Assembly (NCBI GenBank): GCA_030628755.1
Contig: DAOVQH010000002.1
Span: 1-26,620 of the forward strand
DNA from: Candidatus Cloacimonadota bacterium
GTDB taxonomy: Bacteria; Cloacimonadota; Cloacimonadia; Cloacimonadales; TCS61
Length of the DNA stretch: 26,620 bases
Direction of reading: 5' to 3'
The notes under the pieces were generated by a model. The model made no database searches, had not been told where the DNA came from, and saw nothing but the letters and a program-made list of their open reading frames with translations. The position numbers and the translations under genes are program-made. Positions 7,621 to 14,857 of the stretch are shown here, in pieces (within the stretch, counting starts at the first letter, position 1; each line of letters starts with the position of its first letter).

Positions 7621-9865
7621 ATATTTTCAGATCCTCTTCTGTAGCCAGAACTTCCCGGGATTTGCTGCCCACGTGTGGTCCCACGATTCCTGCCTGTTCC
7701 ATCAAATCTATTAATCTGCCTGCTCTGGCGTAGCCAATCTTGAAATGACGTTGCAGCATTGAAACAGATGCAGTACCTGCTGTTACAACTGCAACTGCAG
7801 CTTCCGGAAAGAGTTCATCGTCATAATCAAATTCTTCTAAACTGGTTTCTCCCTCAGAAATAATCGTGATTTCCTGATCTGGTTTTGGTTGAGTTCTTAG
7901 ATAATCAACAATATTATGAATCTCAGTTGGTAAAATATAGGCAGTATGAATCCTTTCAGGTTCTCCTTTTCCTGGAGCTAAGAAAAGGCTATCACCCAAA
8001 CCGAGGAGTTTTTCAGCACCATTTACATCGATGATAACACGGGAATCAATTTTGGTTGAAACTTTAAAGGCAACACGGGATGGGAAGTTTGCTTTAATAA
8101 TACCTGTTAATACTTTAATCGAGGGACGTTGGGTTGCCAGGATAAGATGAATACCTATTGCACGTGCCATTTGAGCCAGTCTGGTAACAGGTCGTTCTAC
8201 CTCTCTTCCAACAGTCATCATCAGGTCAGCTAATTCATCAACGATAATCACAATATGAGGTAAAGCAGTATCATCGATTGTTTCATCTTTCTCTCGGATT
8301 TTTATTATTTTCTCGTTATATGCATCCAGATTTTTAACTTTGTATTTTTGAAGAAGTTCGTATCTTTTCTCCATTTCTACAATTCCCCAATTCAGCACTG
8401 CCAGTGCATCTTCGTTGTTTGTTACAACACTTTGAATTAAATGTGGAATTCCTTCGTAACCTGTAAGTTCTATACGCTTAGGGTCAATCAGAATGAATCT
8501 TACTTCTTCAGGTGTAGTTCTAAAAAGTATGCTATTTATGATAGTATTGATACAAACGCTTTTTCCTGAACCGGTTGCCCCGGCAATGAGAAGATGCGGC
8601 ATTGTTGCCAGATCCGCCACAACGGATTTGCCTGAAATATCTTTTCCAAGACCAAAAGCCAATTTACTCTTCATAACCTTCATTTCATCTGAAAGGAGGA
8701 TATCTTTCAGGTAGATAGTATCCCGATTTATATTTGGTATTTCAATTCCCACCAAACCTCGTCCTGGGATGGGAGCCTGCACACGAATACTGGTTGCCTT
8801 AATTGCCAGGGCAAGATCATCGGCTAATGCATGAAATTTATTAACTTTAACGCCCGGTGCAGGCTTTATTTCGTATTGTGTAATAATAGGTCCAATATTC
8901 ACATTTTTTACTTCAGCTTCAACTCCAAACTCAGCCAATTTCTGAACGAGGATCTTGCTAACCTGTTTGATATTTTCTTCAATTTCTTCCCTATCTCTCC
9001 TACTTGGTTGCACGCTTGATAGAAAATCTTCAATCTCAGGTATTACGTATTCTATAGCTTGTTCTCCCTCTATTCTGGTTTTATCCTGAGTAAGCTTACG
9101 TTTTATAATTTTGGGTTTAGGCTCTATTTTATCTATATCTTCATAAGCTACATGGTCAGTTATACTTGGAATTTTTTCAATATTAGTTTTCTCTTCTACA
9201 ATTTTAATATCTTTTACAGGTTTATGTTTAATTGTCCTTTTCTTAGACTTTGCTTGTTCCTTTTTAAATATCCGAACTATAAATTTAATTCCATTATATA
9301 TCATTTTAAACAAAAATAAGAAAAAAACTTTAACATTCTCAACCTCAAAAATAATCAAAAGGCATGTAATTACTATTGCTAATGAAATTATAAAAGTACC
9401 GGTAAAGTCAAACACCCTTGTAAAGAACTCAAAGATTTTCCAGGGAACTATTCCTGCATTTATTTGTGATGAGGGACGAATAATAAATAAAAGTATATCA
9501 AAGAAAAAGGCAAAAATAATAAAGCATATTATTTTTCGGAATGGATTCTTTTCTTTTCGCATAAATATACTAAAAAACCCTAATAGCGCTGTTCCTAGCA
9601 AAAGTGAGATACTAAAGAATTTTCCAAAAATATAAATAAACCAGTAACCGAAAAATACTCCAAAAGGACCGATTGGGTTAGATACAGATGGAAAATCAAG
9701 TTTAACTACCCTGAAGAAATTTAATTCAGCGTTCTTTAAAGTTCTGTAATCTTTAACCAGATCGATAATATTACCGGAAATAGCAATTAGAAATAGAACA
9801 GATAGAAGGATTACAACAATTCCAAGAAAAACAAACCAGAAGTTACTTTTAGTTTCCTTTTTCAT
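7601..9865 (-). CDS. ftsK: DNA translocase FtsK
   Basis: The 754-residue protein has an N-terminal membrane domain with four predicted helices (within about 10-190) and a charged linker rich in Lys and Glu (about 205-290). The RecA-like motor has Walker A GATGSGKS near 427, ILIDPKRIEL, Walker B IVDELADLMM and ATQRPS. A C-terminal gamma winged helix (about 690-745: SMLQRHFKIGYARAGRLIDL, GIVGPHVGSKSREVL) recognises KOPS-type sequences. FtsK pumps chromosome termini through the division septum and activates dimer resolution. The linker is short, as in SpoIIIE-like forms. ATG at 9865 has GGAG upstream; it follows the ychF-like gene by 10 bp and overlaps lolA. Confidence 0.97.
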   Translation of the reverse strand: MKKETKSNFWFVFLGIVVILLSVLFLIAISGNIIDLVKDYRTLKNAELNFFRVVKLDFPSVSNPIGPFGVFFGYWFIYIFGKFFSISLLLGTALLGFFSIFMRKEKNPFRKIICFIIFAFFFDILLFIIRPSSQINAGIVPWKIFEFFTRVFDFTGTFIISLAIVITCLLIIFEVENVKVFFLFLFKMIYNGIKFIVRIFKKEQAKSKKRTIKHKPVKDIKIVEEKTNIEKIPSITDHVAYEDIDKIEPKPKIIKRKLTQDKTRIEGEQAIEYVIPEIEDFLSSVQPSRRDREEIEENIKQVSKILVQKLAEFGVEAEVKNVNIGPIITQYEIKPAPGVKVNKFHALADDLALAIKATSIRVQAPIPGRGLVGIEIPNINRDTIYLKDILLSDEMKVMKSKLAFGLGKDISGKSVVADLATMPHLLIAGATGSGKSVCINTIINSILFRTTPEEVRFILIDPKRIELTGYEGIPHLIQSVVTNNEDALAVLNWGIVEMEKRYELLQKYKVKNLDAYNEKIIKIREKDETIDDTALPHIVIIVDELADLMMTVGREVERPVTRLAQMARAIGIHLILATQRPSIKVLTGIIKANFPSRVAFKVSTKIDSRVIIDVNGAEKLLGLGDSLFLAPGKGEPERIHTAYILPTEIHNIVDYLRTQPKPDQEITIISEGETSLEEFDYDDELFPEAAVAVVTAGTASVSMLQRHFKIGYARAGRLIDLMEQAGIVGPHVGSKSREVLATEEDLKIYGFLPE

Positions 9866-9875
9866 AATATCTCCA

Positions 9876-10952
9876 TCAGATGTTGAATCTTATCTTTAGA
9901 ATGTCCCCGTCTTTGACAACATAATTTTTTCCTTCCAACCGAAATAAACCTTTTTCTCGAACTTCTTTTTCACTCCCTGAATTTATCAGATCGTCATAAG
10001 AAAAGCATTCAGCACGTATAAAACCACGTGCAAAATCAGAATGGATCTTTCCAGCAGCTTCTAAGGCACTTTCACCTTTTGTGATCGTCCAGGCTCTTAC
10101 CTCATCTTTTCCAATAGTAAAGAAACTGATATACCCCAGAAGTTCGTAGGATAACTTTGTTAATCTATCTCGAGCAGATTCTTTGATACCCATATCTTCC
10201 ATAAATTCTTTTTTTTCTTCATTTGAGAGTTTATTTAATTCCATTTCGAATTTCCCGGCAAATTCAATTACTTCATATTTATTTCCAATTTTATTTAATA
10301 CTTCTTCATTCTGACCAAAATTATTCTCTCTTGAGTTAAGTATCACCATGATAGGTTTTTGACTGATAAATTGAAATCCCCGAATCATTTTTTCTTCTTC
10401 ATTAGATAATTCCAGTTCACGGATGGGTTTTTCTTGGTTTAAATATTCCATAACCTTTTTTATAGCTTTTTCTTCAATAAGTAGTTCGGTTTCCTTTATA
10501 CCTCTTTTTTTACTTAACTCGATTTTCTCCATTCTTTTCTCAGCGACTATTAAATCTGAAATTATTAGCTCAGAATTTATTTTATCAATATCGGAAATTG
10601 GATCAGGCATTCCTAAAGTTTGCGATATAATTTCATCATCAAAATTTCTAACAATAAGAGCTAATGCATCTGTGGTTTTCGCTAAAGTTAATAAATTGCT
10701 TGAAAGCTCATCATGACCTGAACTACCAGCCAAGCCTACAAAATCAATGTACTCTATTTTAGTATAAATTGGTTTTCTTGGTTCATACATTTGTGCCAGT
10801 TTTGTAATCCGAGGATCCTTAACTTCAACTATTCCAAGATTCGGTTCAACTTTCTGTCCTGAATATGAAGTGATCTCTGCTTCAAGACCGGTTAACGCAT
10901 TGAAAATCGTTGTTTTTCCTGAGTTTTGTAGTCCAATTAATCCTATTTTCAT
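9876..10952 (-). CDS. ychF: YchF-type Obg-family ATPase, divergent
   Basis: The 358-residue protein opens with a P-loop, MKIGLIGLQNSGKTTIFNAL, where typical YchF has GLPNVGKST. The G2/G3 region has IEYIDFVGLAGSSGHDE (YchF: D-x-x-G-L), and the base-recognition motif is ILNSREN rather than NKxD, fitting the ATP preference of the family. The C-terminus is the YchF TGS/DUF933 domain (LGYISFFTIGKDEVRAWTI, GKIHSDFARGFIRAE, NYVVKDGDILKIRFN). YchF/OLA1 binds ribosomes and affects stress responses. Coiled-coil residues at about 130-200 match the family's helical insert. The ATG at 10952 has AGAGGAAC upstream and lies 11 bp after rluB. The unusual P-loop wording means the assignment is to the family, not necessarily to an exact orthologue. 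Confidence 0.85.
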   Translation of the reverse strand: MKIGLIGLQNSGKTTIFNALTGLEAEITSYSGQKVEPNLGIVEVKDPRITKLAQMYEPRKPIYTKIEYIDFVGLAGSSGHDELSSNLLTLAKTTDALALIVRNFDDEIISQTLGMPDPISDIDKINSELIISDLIVAEKRMEKIELSKKRGIKETELLIEEKAIKKVMEYLNQEKPIRELELSNEEEKMIRGFQFISQKPIMVILNSRENNFGQNEEVLNKIGNKYEVIEFAGKFEMELNKLSNEEKKEFMEDMGIKESARDRLTKLSYELLGYISFFTIGKDEVRAWTITKGESALEAAGKIHSDFARGFIRAECFSYDDLINSGSEKEVREKGLFRLEGKNYVVKDGDILKIRFNI

Positions 10953-10963
10953 AGTTCCTCTTT

Positions 10964-11707
10964 TTATCCAAGCTTGCCAAATTTCGATCCCGAAAGCTTT
11001 CGGGAGGCAAGTTTCACAACTTCATTTGGTTTAAGCATTCTCCACATTCCAACAGGAAGCTTCCCAAGCTTTATATTGCCAACTTGAAGCCTTTTTAATT
11101 CCATTACTTCTGACCCAATCTCTTTTATCATATATCGAATCTGTCGTTTTCTACCTTCGAATAAAGTAATTTTTAGAATAGTTGAATATTCTAATTTATT
11201 TTTCATATGAATGATAGCTGGTAGTGTTTTTTTCCCGTATATTATTATGCCATTCCTTAACTTATTAATCTGTTCATTGTTTAGACATCCTTTCACTTTT
11301 ACCTTATAAACTTTAGGAAGTTTAAAGCGTGGATGAATTAGCTTCTCAGAAAAATCACCATCATTTGTGAACAGTAATAAACCTGAAGACATATAATCTA
11401 AACGACCTATAGAAAAGAGATGAACACCAAAATCAGGTAGTAAATCATAAACTGTTTTTCTGCCAAATTTATCATATTTGGAAACTAAGTATTTTTTCGG
11501 TTTATTTAAAATTAAATAAATATTCTTCTGGGCAGCTTTGATGTTTTTTCCATTGTAATTTATAATATCATTTTCCGGATCTATTTGAGTTGAAAGATCT
11601 TTAACTATTAGACCATTCACAGATATTTTTCCATCTATTATCAGTTTCTCAACATTTCTTCTCGAACCAAGATTGCATTGAGCCAAGAACCTATTTATTC
11701 TTACCAT
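10964..11707 (-). CDS. rluB: RluB/RsuA-family rRNA pseudouridine synthase
   Basis: The 247-residue protein starts with an S4 RNA-binding domain (RINRFLAQCNLGSRRNVEKL, residues 3-55). The catalytic domain follows with YLILNKPKKYLVS and the motif GRLDYMSSGLLLFTNDG, where Asp104 is the expected nucleophile; HPRFKLPKVYKVKV and EGRKRQIRYMIKEIG also fit. It modifies a uridine in 23S (RluB) or 16S (RsuA) rRNA; which one is not decided by sequence inspection. The start ATG lies inside the last codons of the LptE-like gene (7-bp overlap). The last roughly 17 codons (...LASRKLSGSKFGKLG) are encoded by a palindromic element (10970-11014), so the natural C-terminus may have been replaced. Confidence 0.88.
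   Translation of the reverse strand: MVRINRFLAQCNLGSRRNVEKLIIDGKISVNGLIVKDLSTQIDPENDIINYNGKNIKAAQKNIYLILNKPKKYLVSKYDKFGRKTVYDLLPDFGVHLFSIGRLDYMSSGLLLFTNDGDFSEKLIHPRFKLPKVYKVKVKGCLNNEQINKLRNGIIIYGKKTLPAIIHMKNKLEYSTILKITLFEGRKRQIRYMIKEIGSEVMELKRLQVGNIKLGKLPVGMWRMLKPNEVVKLASRKLSGSKFGKLG
10970..11014. repeat. Palindromic element forming the 3' end of rluB
   Basis: Outer arms AAGCTTGCC (10970-10978) and GGCAAGTTT (11006-11014) pair with one mismatch and enclose the perfect 16-bp palindrome CCCGAAAGCTTTCGGG (10989-11004). The element is in the rluB coding frame and stops 3 bp short of its stop codon. End sequences resemble the AACTT...AAGTT palindromes of 1988-7007. Confidence 0.72.
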
Positions 11708-12189
11708 TCTTCTAAACTTTCTTTAATAATTATATCAAACATATCCTTAATAATTTCATTTTGTGCTTCTTCTTCGGTTGAGAACTCACTGGTTTCATCT
11801 GAAGAGGAATAGGTTTCTGAAATTATTAGAGCTTTATCTTGCCAGATTATATTATTTTTTTTTAAATCAGTAAAAGTAATACTAAATAAAACTCTGACTT
11901 CGTATTCATCTACATCGGAACCAGCATAAGTTAATATCTTATTTGAATAATCAAGAATTTGTCCTTCAAGCTGACAATCGGGTGATATACTTACAATCTT
12001 TAATCTACCATCGCTTTCAAAATAATTTGTTAGATTATTAAATATAACTTCTTCCAGATTATATTCTGTTGTATTATTCTCAAAGGGCAATATTGCTATC
12101 GTCTTCAGGTGTGGAAAACCAGTTGTATAAACCGAATAACTACAAGCCATGAGAAAGACAGTTACTATAAATATTCCAGATTTCTTCAT
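11701..12189 (-). CDS. lptE: LptE-like outer-membrane lipoprotein
   Basis: A 162-residue lipoprotein with signal peptide and lipobox (FLMAC, Cys16 from the ATG at 12189). After the Cys come SYSVYTTGFPHLKTIAILPF and ENNTTEYNLEEVIFNNLTNYF, the usual LptE-family arrangement of a CGYS-like start and a T-hAILPFxN motif, then IWQDKALIISETY. LptE plugs the LptD barrel during LPS insertion; related lipoproteins with the same fold occur without LptD. An upstream in-frame TTG (12201) is possible; neither start has a clear ribosome-binding site. It overlaps rluB and is divergent from the HTH/EIIA gene, so the 114 bp between them must hold its promoter. Confidence 0.78.
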   Translation of the reverse strand: MKKSGIFIVTVFLMACSYSVYTTGFPHLKTIAILPFENNTTEYNLEEVIFNNLTNYFESDGRLKIVSISPDCQLEGQILDYSNKILTYAGSDVDEYEVRVLFSITFTDLKKNNIIWQDKALIISETYSSSDETSEFSTEEEAQNEIIKDMFDIIIKESLEEW

Positions 12190-12214
12190 GCTTTTTATCA
12201 ATTTGATTCTTATA

Positions 12215-12251
12215 TTTCTGTCAAGAAATTACTCGTAAAGCTTGACAGAAA
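12215..12251. promoter_or_regulatory. Divergent inverted repeat carrying back-to-back TTGACA boxes
   Basis: TTTCTGTCAAG (12215-12225) and CTTGACAGAAA (12241-12251) are perfect reverse complements separated by 15 bp, in the space between two divergent genes. Each arm contains TTGACA facing outward, so each could be a -35 box: toward the HTH/EIIA gene with AATAAG about 17 bp downstream, and toward the LptE-like gene with a poorer -10. It could equally be an operator for a dimeric regulator. The -10 matches are weak, so the promoter call is tentative. Confidence 0.45.
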
Positions 12252-12303
12252 AAAAATAATCGCAAATAAGACCTTCTATGACAGTCAAGATAAAGGAGCA
12301 GTA

Positions 12304-12969
12304 ATGATAAAAGATTATCTAACAATAAGACAAACTGCAAATTTCCTAAAAGTAACTGATTCGGTAATAAAGGAAATGATAAAGTCTAAATTATTCAAAG
12401 CTACCAGAAAGGGTAATACATATCAAATTGAAAAGGCTGAAGTAGAAGAATGGCTTGCGAATTTAAATGAAAGAGAAATCGAACAGCTTGCCTTAAAAAG
12501 ATCTGTATGCAGATTTTCAGATTATTTTAAACCCAGATATGTATATCTGGATTTTGAAGCGGATAATAAATATGAAGCAATTGCTGAAATGTCAAAGAGG
12601 GCAAAAGATCTTAAGATTGTTAAAGATCATAGATGGCTCTACCAAGTAGTTGTTGCCCGTGAAGAACTTGTGTCTACTGCGATCGGAAAGGGTGTTGCTT
12701 TATTACACCCACGTCATTTGCATCCCTCAAAGGTAAAAAAGCCTTCAATTATTTTTGGTAGATCTGCAAAGGATATCGAATTTGATGCTATCGATAATCT
12801 ACCTGTAAGATTATTCTTTATGTTGTTATTGCACGATGACGTTCAACACTTATTTTCAATATCCTATATATCAAAACTGCTTATGAATGAGAAGATTTTA
12901 AAAACTTTAAGAAAAGCACGTTCAACAGATGAAATAGAAAAAACTTTAACGAAAAATGTCTTGAAATAA
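12304..12969 (+). CDS. HTH DNA-binding domain fused to PTS EIIA (PtsN-like)
   Basis: The 221-residue protein, the only plus-strand gene, has an excisionase/MerR-like helix-turn-helix at about 4-55 (YLTIRQTANFLKVTDSVIKE ... YQIEKAEVEEWLAN). A PtsN/fructose-type EIIA domain follows (about 72-215), with ARELLVSTAIGKG-type sequence (here AREELVSTAIGKGVALLHPR). His135 is the expected phosphorylated histidine. No transporter or other PTS gene is nearby, so a regulatory role, with the phosphorylation state controlling DNA binding, is inferred. The ATG at 12304 has AAGGAG 5 nt upstream; a longer open frame from 12109 would run antisense through the LptE-like gene and is rejected. It is followed after 7 bp by the parS-like site. 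Confidence 0.88.
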   Translation: MIKDYLTIRQTANFLKVTDSVIKEMIKSKLFKATRKGNTYQIEKAEVEEWLANLNEREIEQLALKRSVCRFSDYFKPRYVYLDFEADNKYEAIAEMSKRAKDLKIVKDHRWLYQVVVAREELVSTAIGKGVALLHPRHLHPSKVKKPSIIFGRSAKDIEFDAIDNLPVRLFFMLLLHDDVQHLFSISYISKLLMNEKILKTLRKARSTDEIEKTLTKNVLK

Positions 12970-12976
12970 AATAGTT

Positions 12977-12992
12977 TGTTTCACGTGAAACA
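12977..12992. promoter_or_regulatory. parS: parS-like ParB-binding site
   Basis: TGTTTCACGTGAAACA is a perfect 16-bp palindrome and matches the widely conserved bacterial parS consensus (TGTTNCACGTGAAACA). It fills most of the 23 bp between two convergent genes. ParB-CTP clamps load at such sites for chromosome segregation, and they cluster near the replication origin. No parA or parB gene is in the window. Confidence 0.85.
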
Positions 12993-14216
12993 CTACAACT
13001 TATTATAATATTCCTTTAGCCAACTTAAAGTTTTAAAATATTTATTTGATGCGTTCCATAAAATATAACCGTCAGCGTTCAAATTCTCAACTGCCTTTAT
13101 TTGTGAAATAATATATTCCGAAGTATAATTTACTTTCCAAGGATTTGATTGTATATAAGGTATTATTTCACAATCCTTATTGGAATATCTTTGTACTAAT
13201 TTTGTTGCTTTATACACAATATAATAAGGTTCATTAGGGGCATATTCCCTGTAACCAAAATCATCAGTAAAATGAGAAGAATATATCATTGGGTGAACAG
13301 AATCAAAGTACTTTGTCATCTTTTGAATGTCCTGTCCGGTAGTTTTTATATCAGCTTCCCGCTGCCAAGCAACTATAGCAAAAATATCTCCAGTCAAAGT
13401 GACTTCATACTTTGAACATATTTTCTTTGCTCTTCTCAAGAAATTTTCTATTATATCTGATTTATCTCTTTTTACATAATTACTATCAATTGTTGTAAAC
13501 ATCGAATCTTCTCTCTGAAAGTAAAAAATTGCCTCTGATATCTTCCCTTGTGTTGGAAATCTAATATAATCCAACTGGATTTCATCTACACCTTGTTTTG
13601 CAATTTGATTAATTATATCCAGGAGTTCATTCTGAACATCAGGATGGGAAGGATCTAACCATGATGGTTTTCTTCTTTCGCCTTCCTTCCATGATGAACC
13701 ATTAAATTTTTGTGGACGAAGTAGAGAATCTCTCTCTGCAGTAAACTGATCATGAAACATAACAACACGGGCAACGGCTTTCAAATTTCGTCTATGAAGG
13801 GTTTTAACCACGCTGGGAATATCAATTATCGTTTTAAACTTTTCATGCGTTAGATAACCTTTTTGAGGCATTGAAAAGAAAATGTGTCCATTCATATTTT
13901 TTAGGTCAAATACTATTGTATTTATTCCTGCTGCCTGGGCGCTATCAAGTATTGAATAAAATATTGGAGAGGCAACAGTATATGCGGTTAAATAAATTCC
14001 TTTTGTAAAACCAAATTTCTCAATTTTATTTATTTTTGATTTCTCTTTTTTTTCAACAATGTTTTTTTTCTTTGTATATTTTATACTGTCAACTATTATT
14101 ATTTGCGAACTGTTTTCTCGGTTTTCATTTTCTAATTTTTGAACTTCATTTTTCTTTGCACATGAAAAAATAATTACAACAAATAATATAAAAAAAAATA
14201 AGAATCTATTTTTCAT
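12993..14216 (-). CDS. Lipoprotein, putative glycoside hydrolase (DUF4015 type)
   Basis: A 407-residue protein from ATG 14216, with signal peptide and lipobox (VVIIFSC, followed by AKK), a Lys/Glu-rich linker to about 80, then a TIM-barrel-like domain. Its motifs are GFTKGIYLTAYTVASP, INTIVFDLKNMNGHI, LKAVARVVMFHDQF, PSWLDPSHPDVQNELLDII, GVDEIQLDYIRFPTQG, and YFDSVHPMIYSSHF. These match the putative glycosyl hydrolase family formerly DUF4015; Asp in DEIQLDYIRFP and in FDLKN are candidate catalytic acids by family analogy. The polysaccharide substrate is unknown. The alternative TTG start (14246) would put residues before the signal peptide. It converges on the HTH/EIIA gene. Confidence 0.82.
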   Translation of the reverse strand: MKNRFLFFFILFVVIIFSCAKKNEVQKLENENRENSSQIIIVDSIKYTKKKNIVEKKEKSKINKIEKFGFTKGIYLTAYTVASPIFYSILDSAQAAGINTIVFDLKNMNGHIFFSMPQKGYLTHEKFKTIIDIPSVVKTLHRRNLKAVARVVMFHDQFTAERDSLLRPQKFNGSSWKEGERRKPSWLDPSHPDVQNELLDIINQIAKQGVDEIQLDYIRFPTQGKISEAIFYFQREDSMFTTIDSNYVKRDKSDIIENFLRRAKKICSKYEVTLTGDIFAIVAWQREADIKTTGQDIQKMTKYFDSVHPMIYSSHFTDDFGYREYAPNEPYYIVYKATKLVQRYSNKDCEIIPYIQSNPWKVNYTSEYIISQIKAVENLNADGYILWNASNKYFKTLSWLKEYYNKL

Positions 14217-14261
14217 AATTCTAAAAATCTCAATTAGAACAATCAAGCTTTGAATAAGATA

Positions 14262-14391
14262 CTATTGATAAGTCAATTGTGAAATGACGCAAATTGAATT
14301 TTAACAAAGTTTGAAACCTCATCCTAACCTTCTCCTAGTTGAGGAGAAGGAAATATAAGGAATGTCAAAATTCAATTACCACTTCCAATAG
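14262..14391. repeat. 130-bp MITE-like long inverted repeat
   Basis: A nested palindrome in the gap upstream of the glycoside hydrolase gene. Outer arms start CTATTG (14262) and end CAATAG (14391). Middle arms AATTGAATTTTAACA (14292-14306) and TGTCAAAATTCAATT (14363-14377) pair with one mismatch. A 9-bp core hairpin CCTTCTCCT / AGGAGAAGG (14328-14350) sits in the centre. No coding capacity. It also lies downstream of atpC, so the core hairpin could serve as a transcript end, but it lacks a T-run. Confidence 0.65.
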
Positions 14392-14455
14392 AAGCTTGAC
14401 TTGACACTATCTCTAAAAAACATATCACAAAAATTGGGGTAACTTTTGATACCAG

Positions 14456-14854
14456 CTACTTACTGCCAAGTTCTAATCGCACCAGGGCTCTTTTCAGCGA
14501 AACTTCAGCGCGTCTAAAATTAATATCTTCTGCAGAACTTTTTAACCTTTTCTCTGCTCTTTCTTTTGATGAATCTGCTCTCTTAACATTAATTTCATTG
14601 GCTTTTTCAATAATCTCACAAATAATCCTAATCATATTATTCTCAACTGTTATAAATCCATCATGGATAGCGTATTTTTCGATTTGACTCCCTTTATAAA
14701 GCTGTAGTATGCCAGGTCTTATCTTAGTTATAAATGGAGTATGGTTAATATCGATTCCAAAATCACCATCAACTCCAGGTACAATAATATGATCAAAATC
14801 ATCACTTATCTTTATCTTCGAGGGTTGAATCACTTCTAAATGCAATTTATCCAT
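14456..14854 (-). CDS. atpC: ATP synthase F1 subunit epsilon
   Basis: The 132-residue protein has the N-terminal beta-sandwich pattern (LHLEVIQPSKIKISDDFDHI, VPGVDGDFGIDINHTPFI, YAIHDGFITVENNMIRIICE) and a two-helix C-terminal domain (about 88-132) rich in Arg, Lys and Ala. Epsilon links gamma to the c-ring and can inhibit ATP hydrolysis. The motif is normally GPEGDFGVLPGHAP; here VPGVDGDFGIDINHTP keeps the shape. It is the last gene of the cluster, 3 bp after atpD. Confidence 0.93.
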   Translation of the reverse strand: MDKLHLEVIQPSKIKISDDFDHIIVPGVDGDFGIDINHTPFITKIRPGILQLYKGSQIEKYAIHDGFITVENNMIRIICEIIEKANEINVKRADSSKERAEKRLKSSAEDINFRRAEVSLKRALVRLELGSK

Positions 14855-14857
14855 TTT

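Noticed and set aside
12109..12303. N-terminal extension of the HTH/EIIA protein
   Set aside because: It would run antisense through the LptE-like gene; the ATG at 12304 has a good AAGGAG and begins exactly at the HTH domain.
14400..14455. Intrinsic terminator for atpC
   Set aside because: Only a weak GGTA/TACC pairing is visible and there is no stable stem followed by a T-run.
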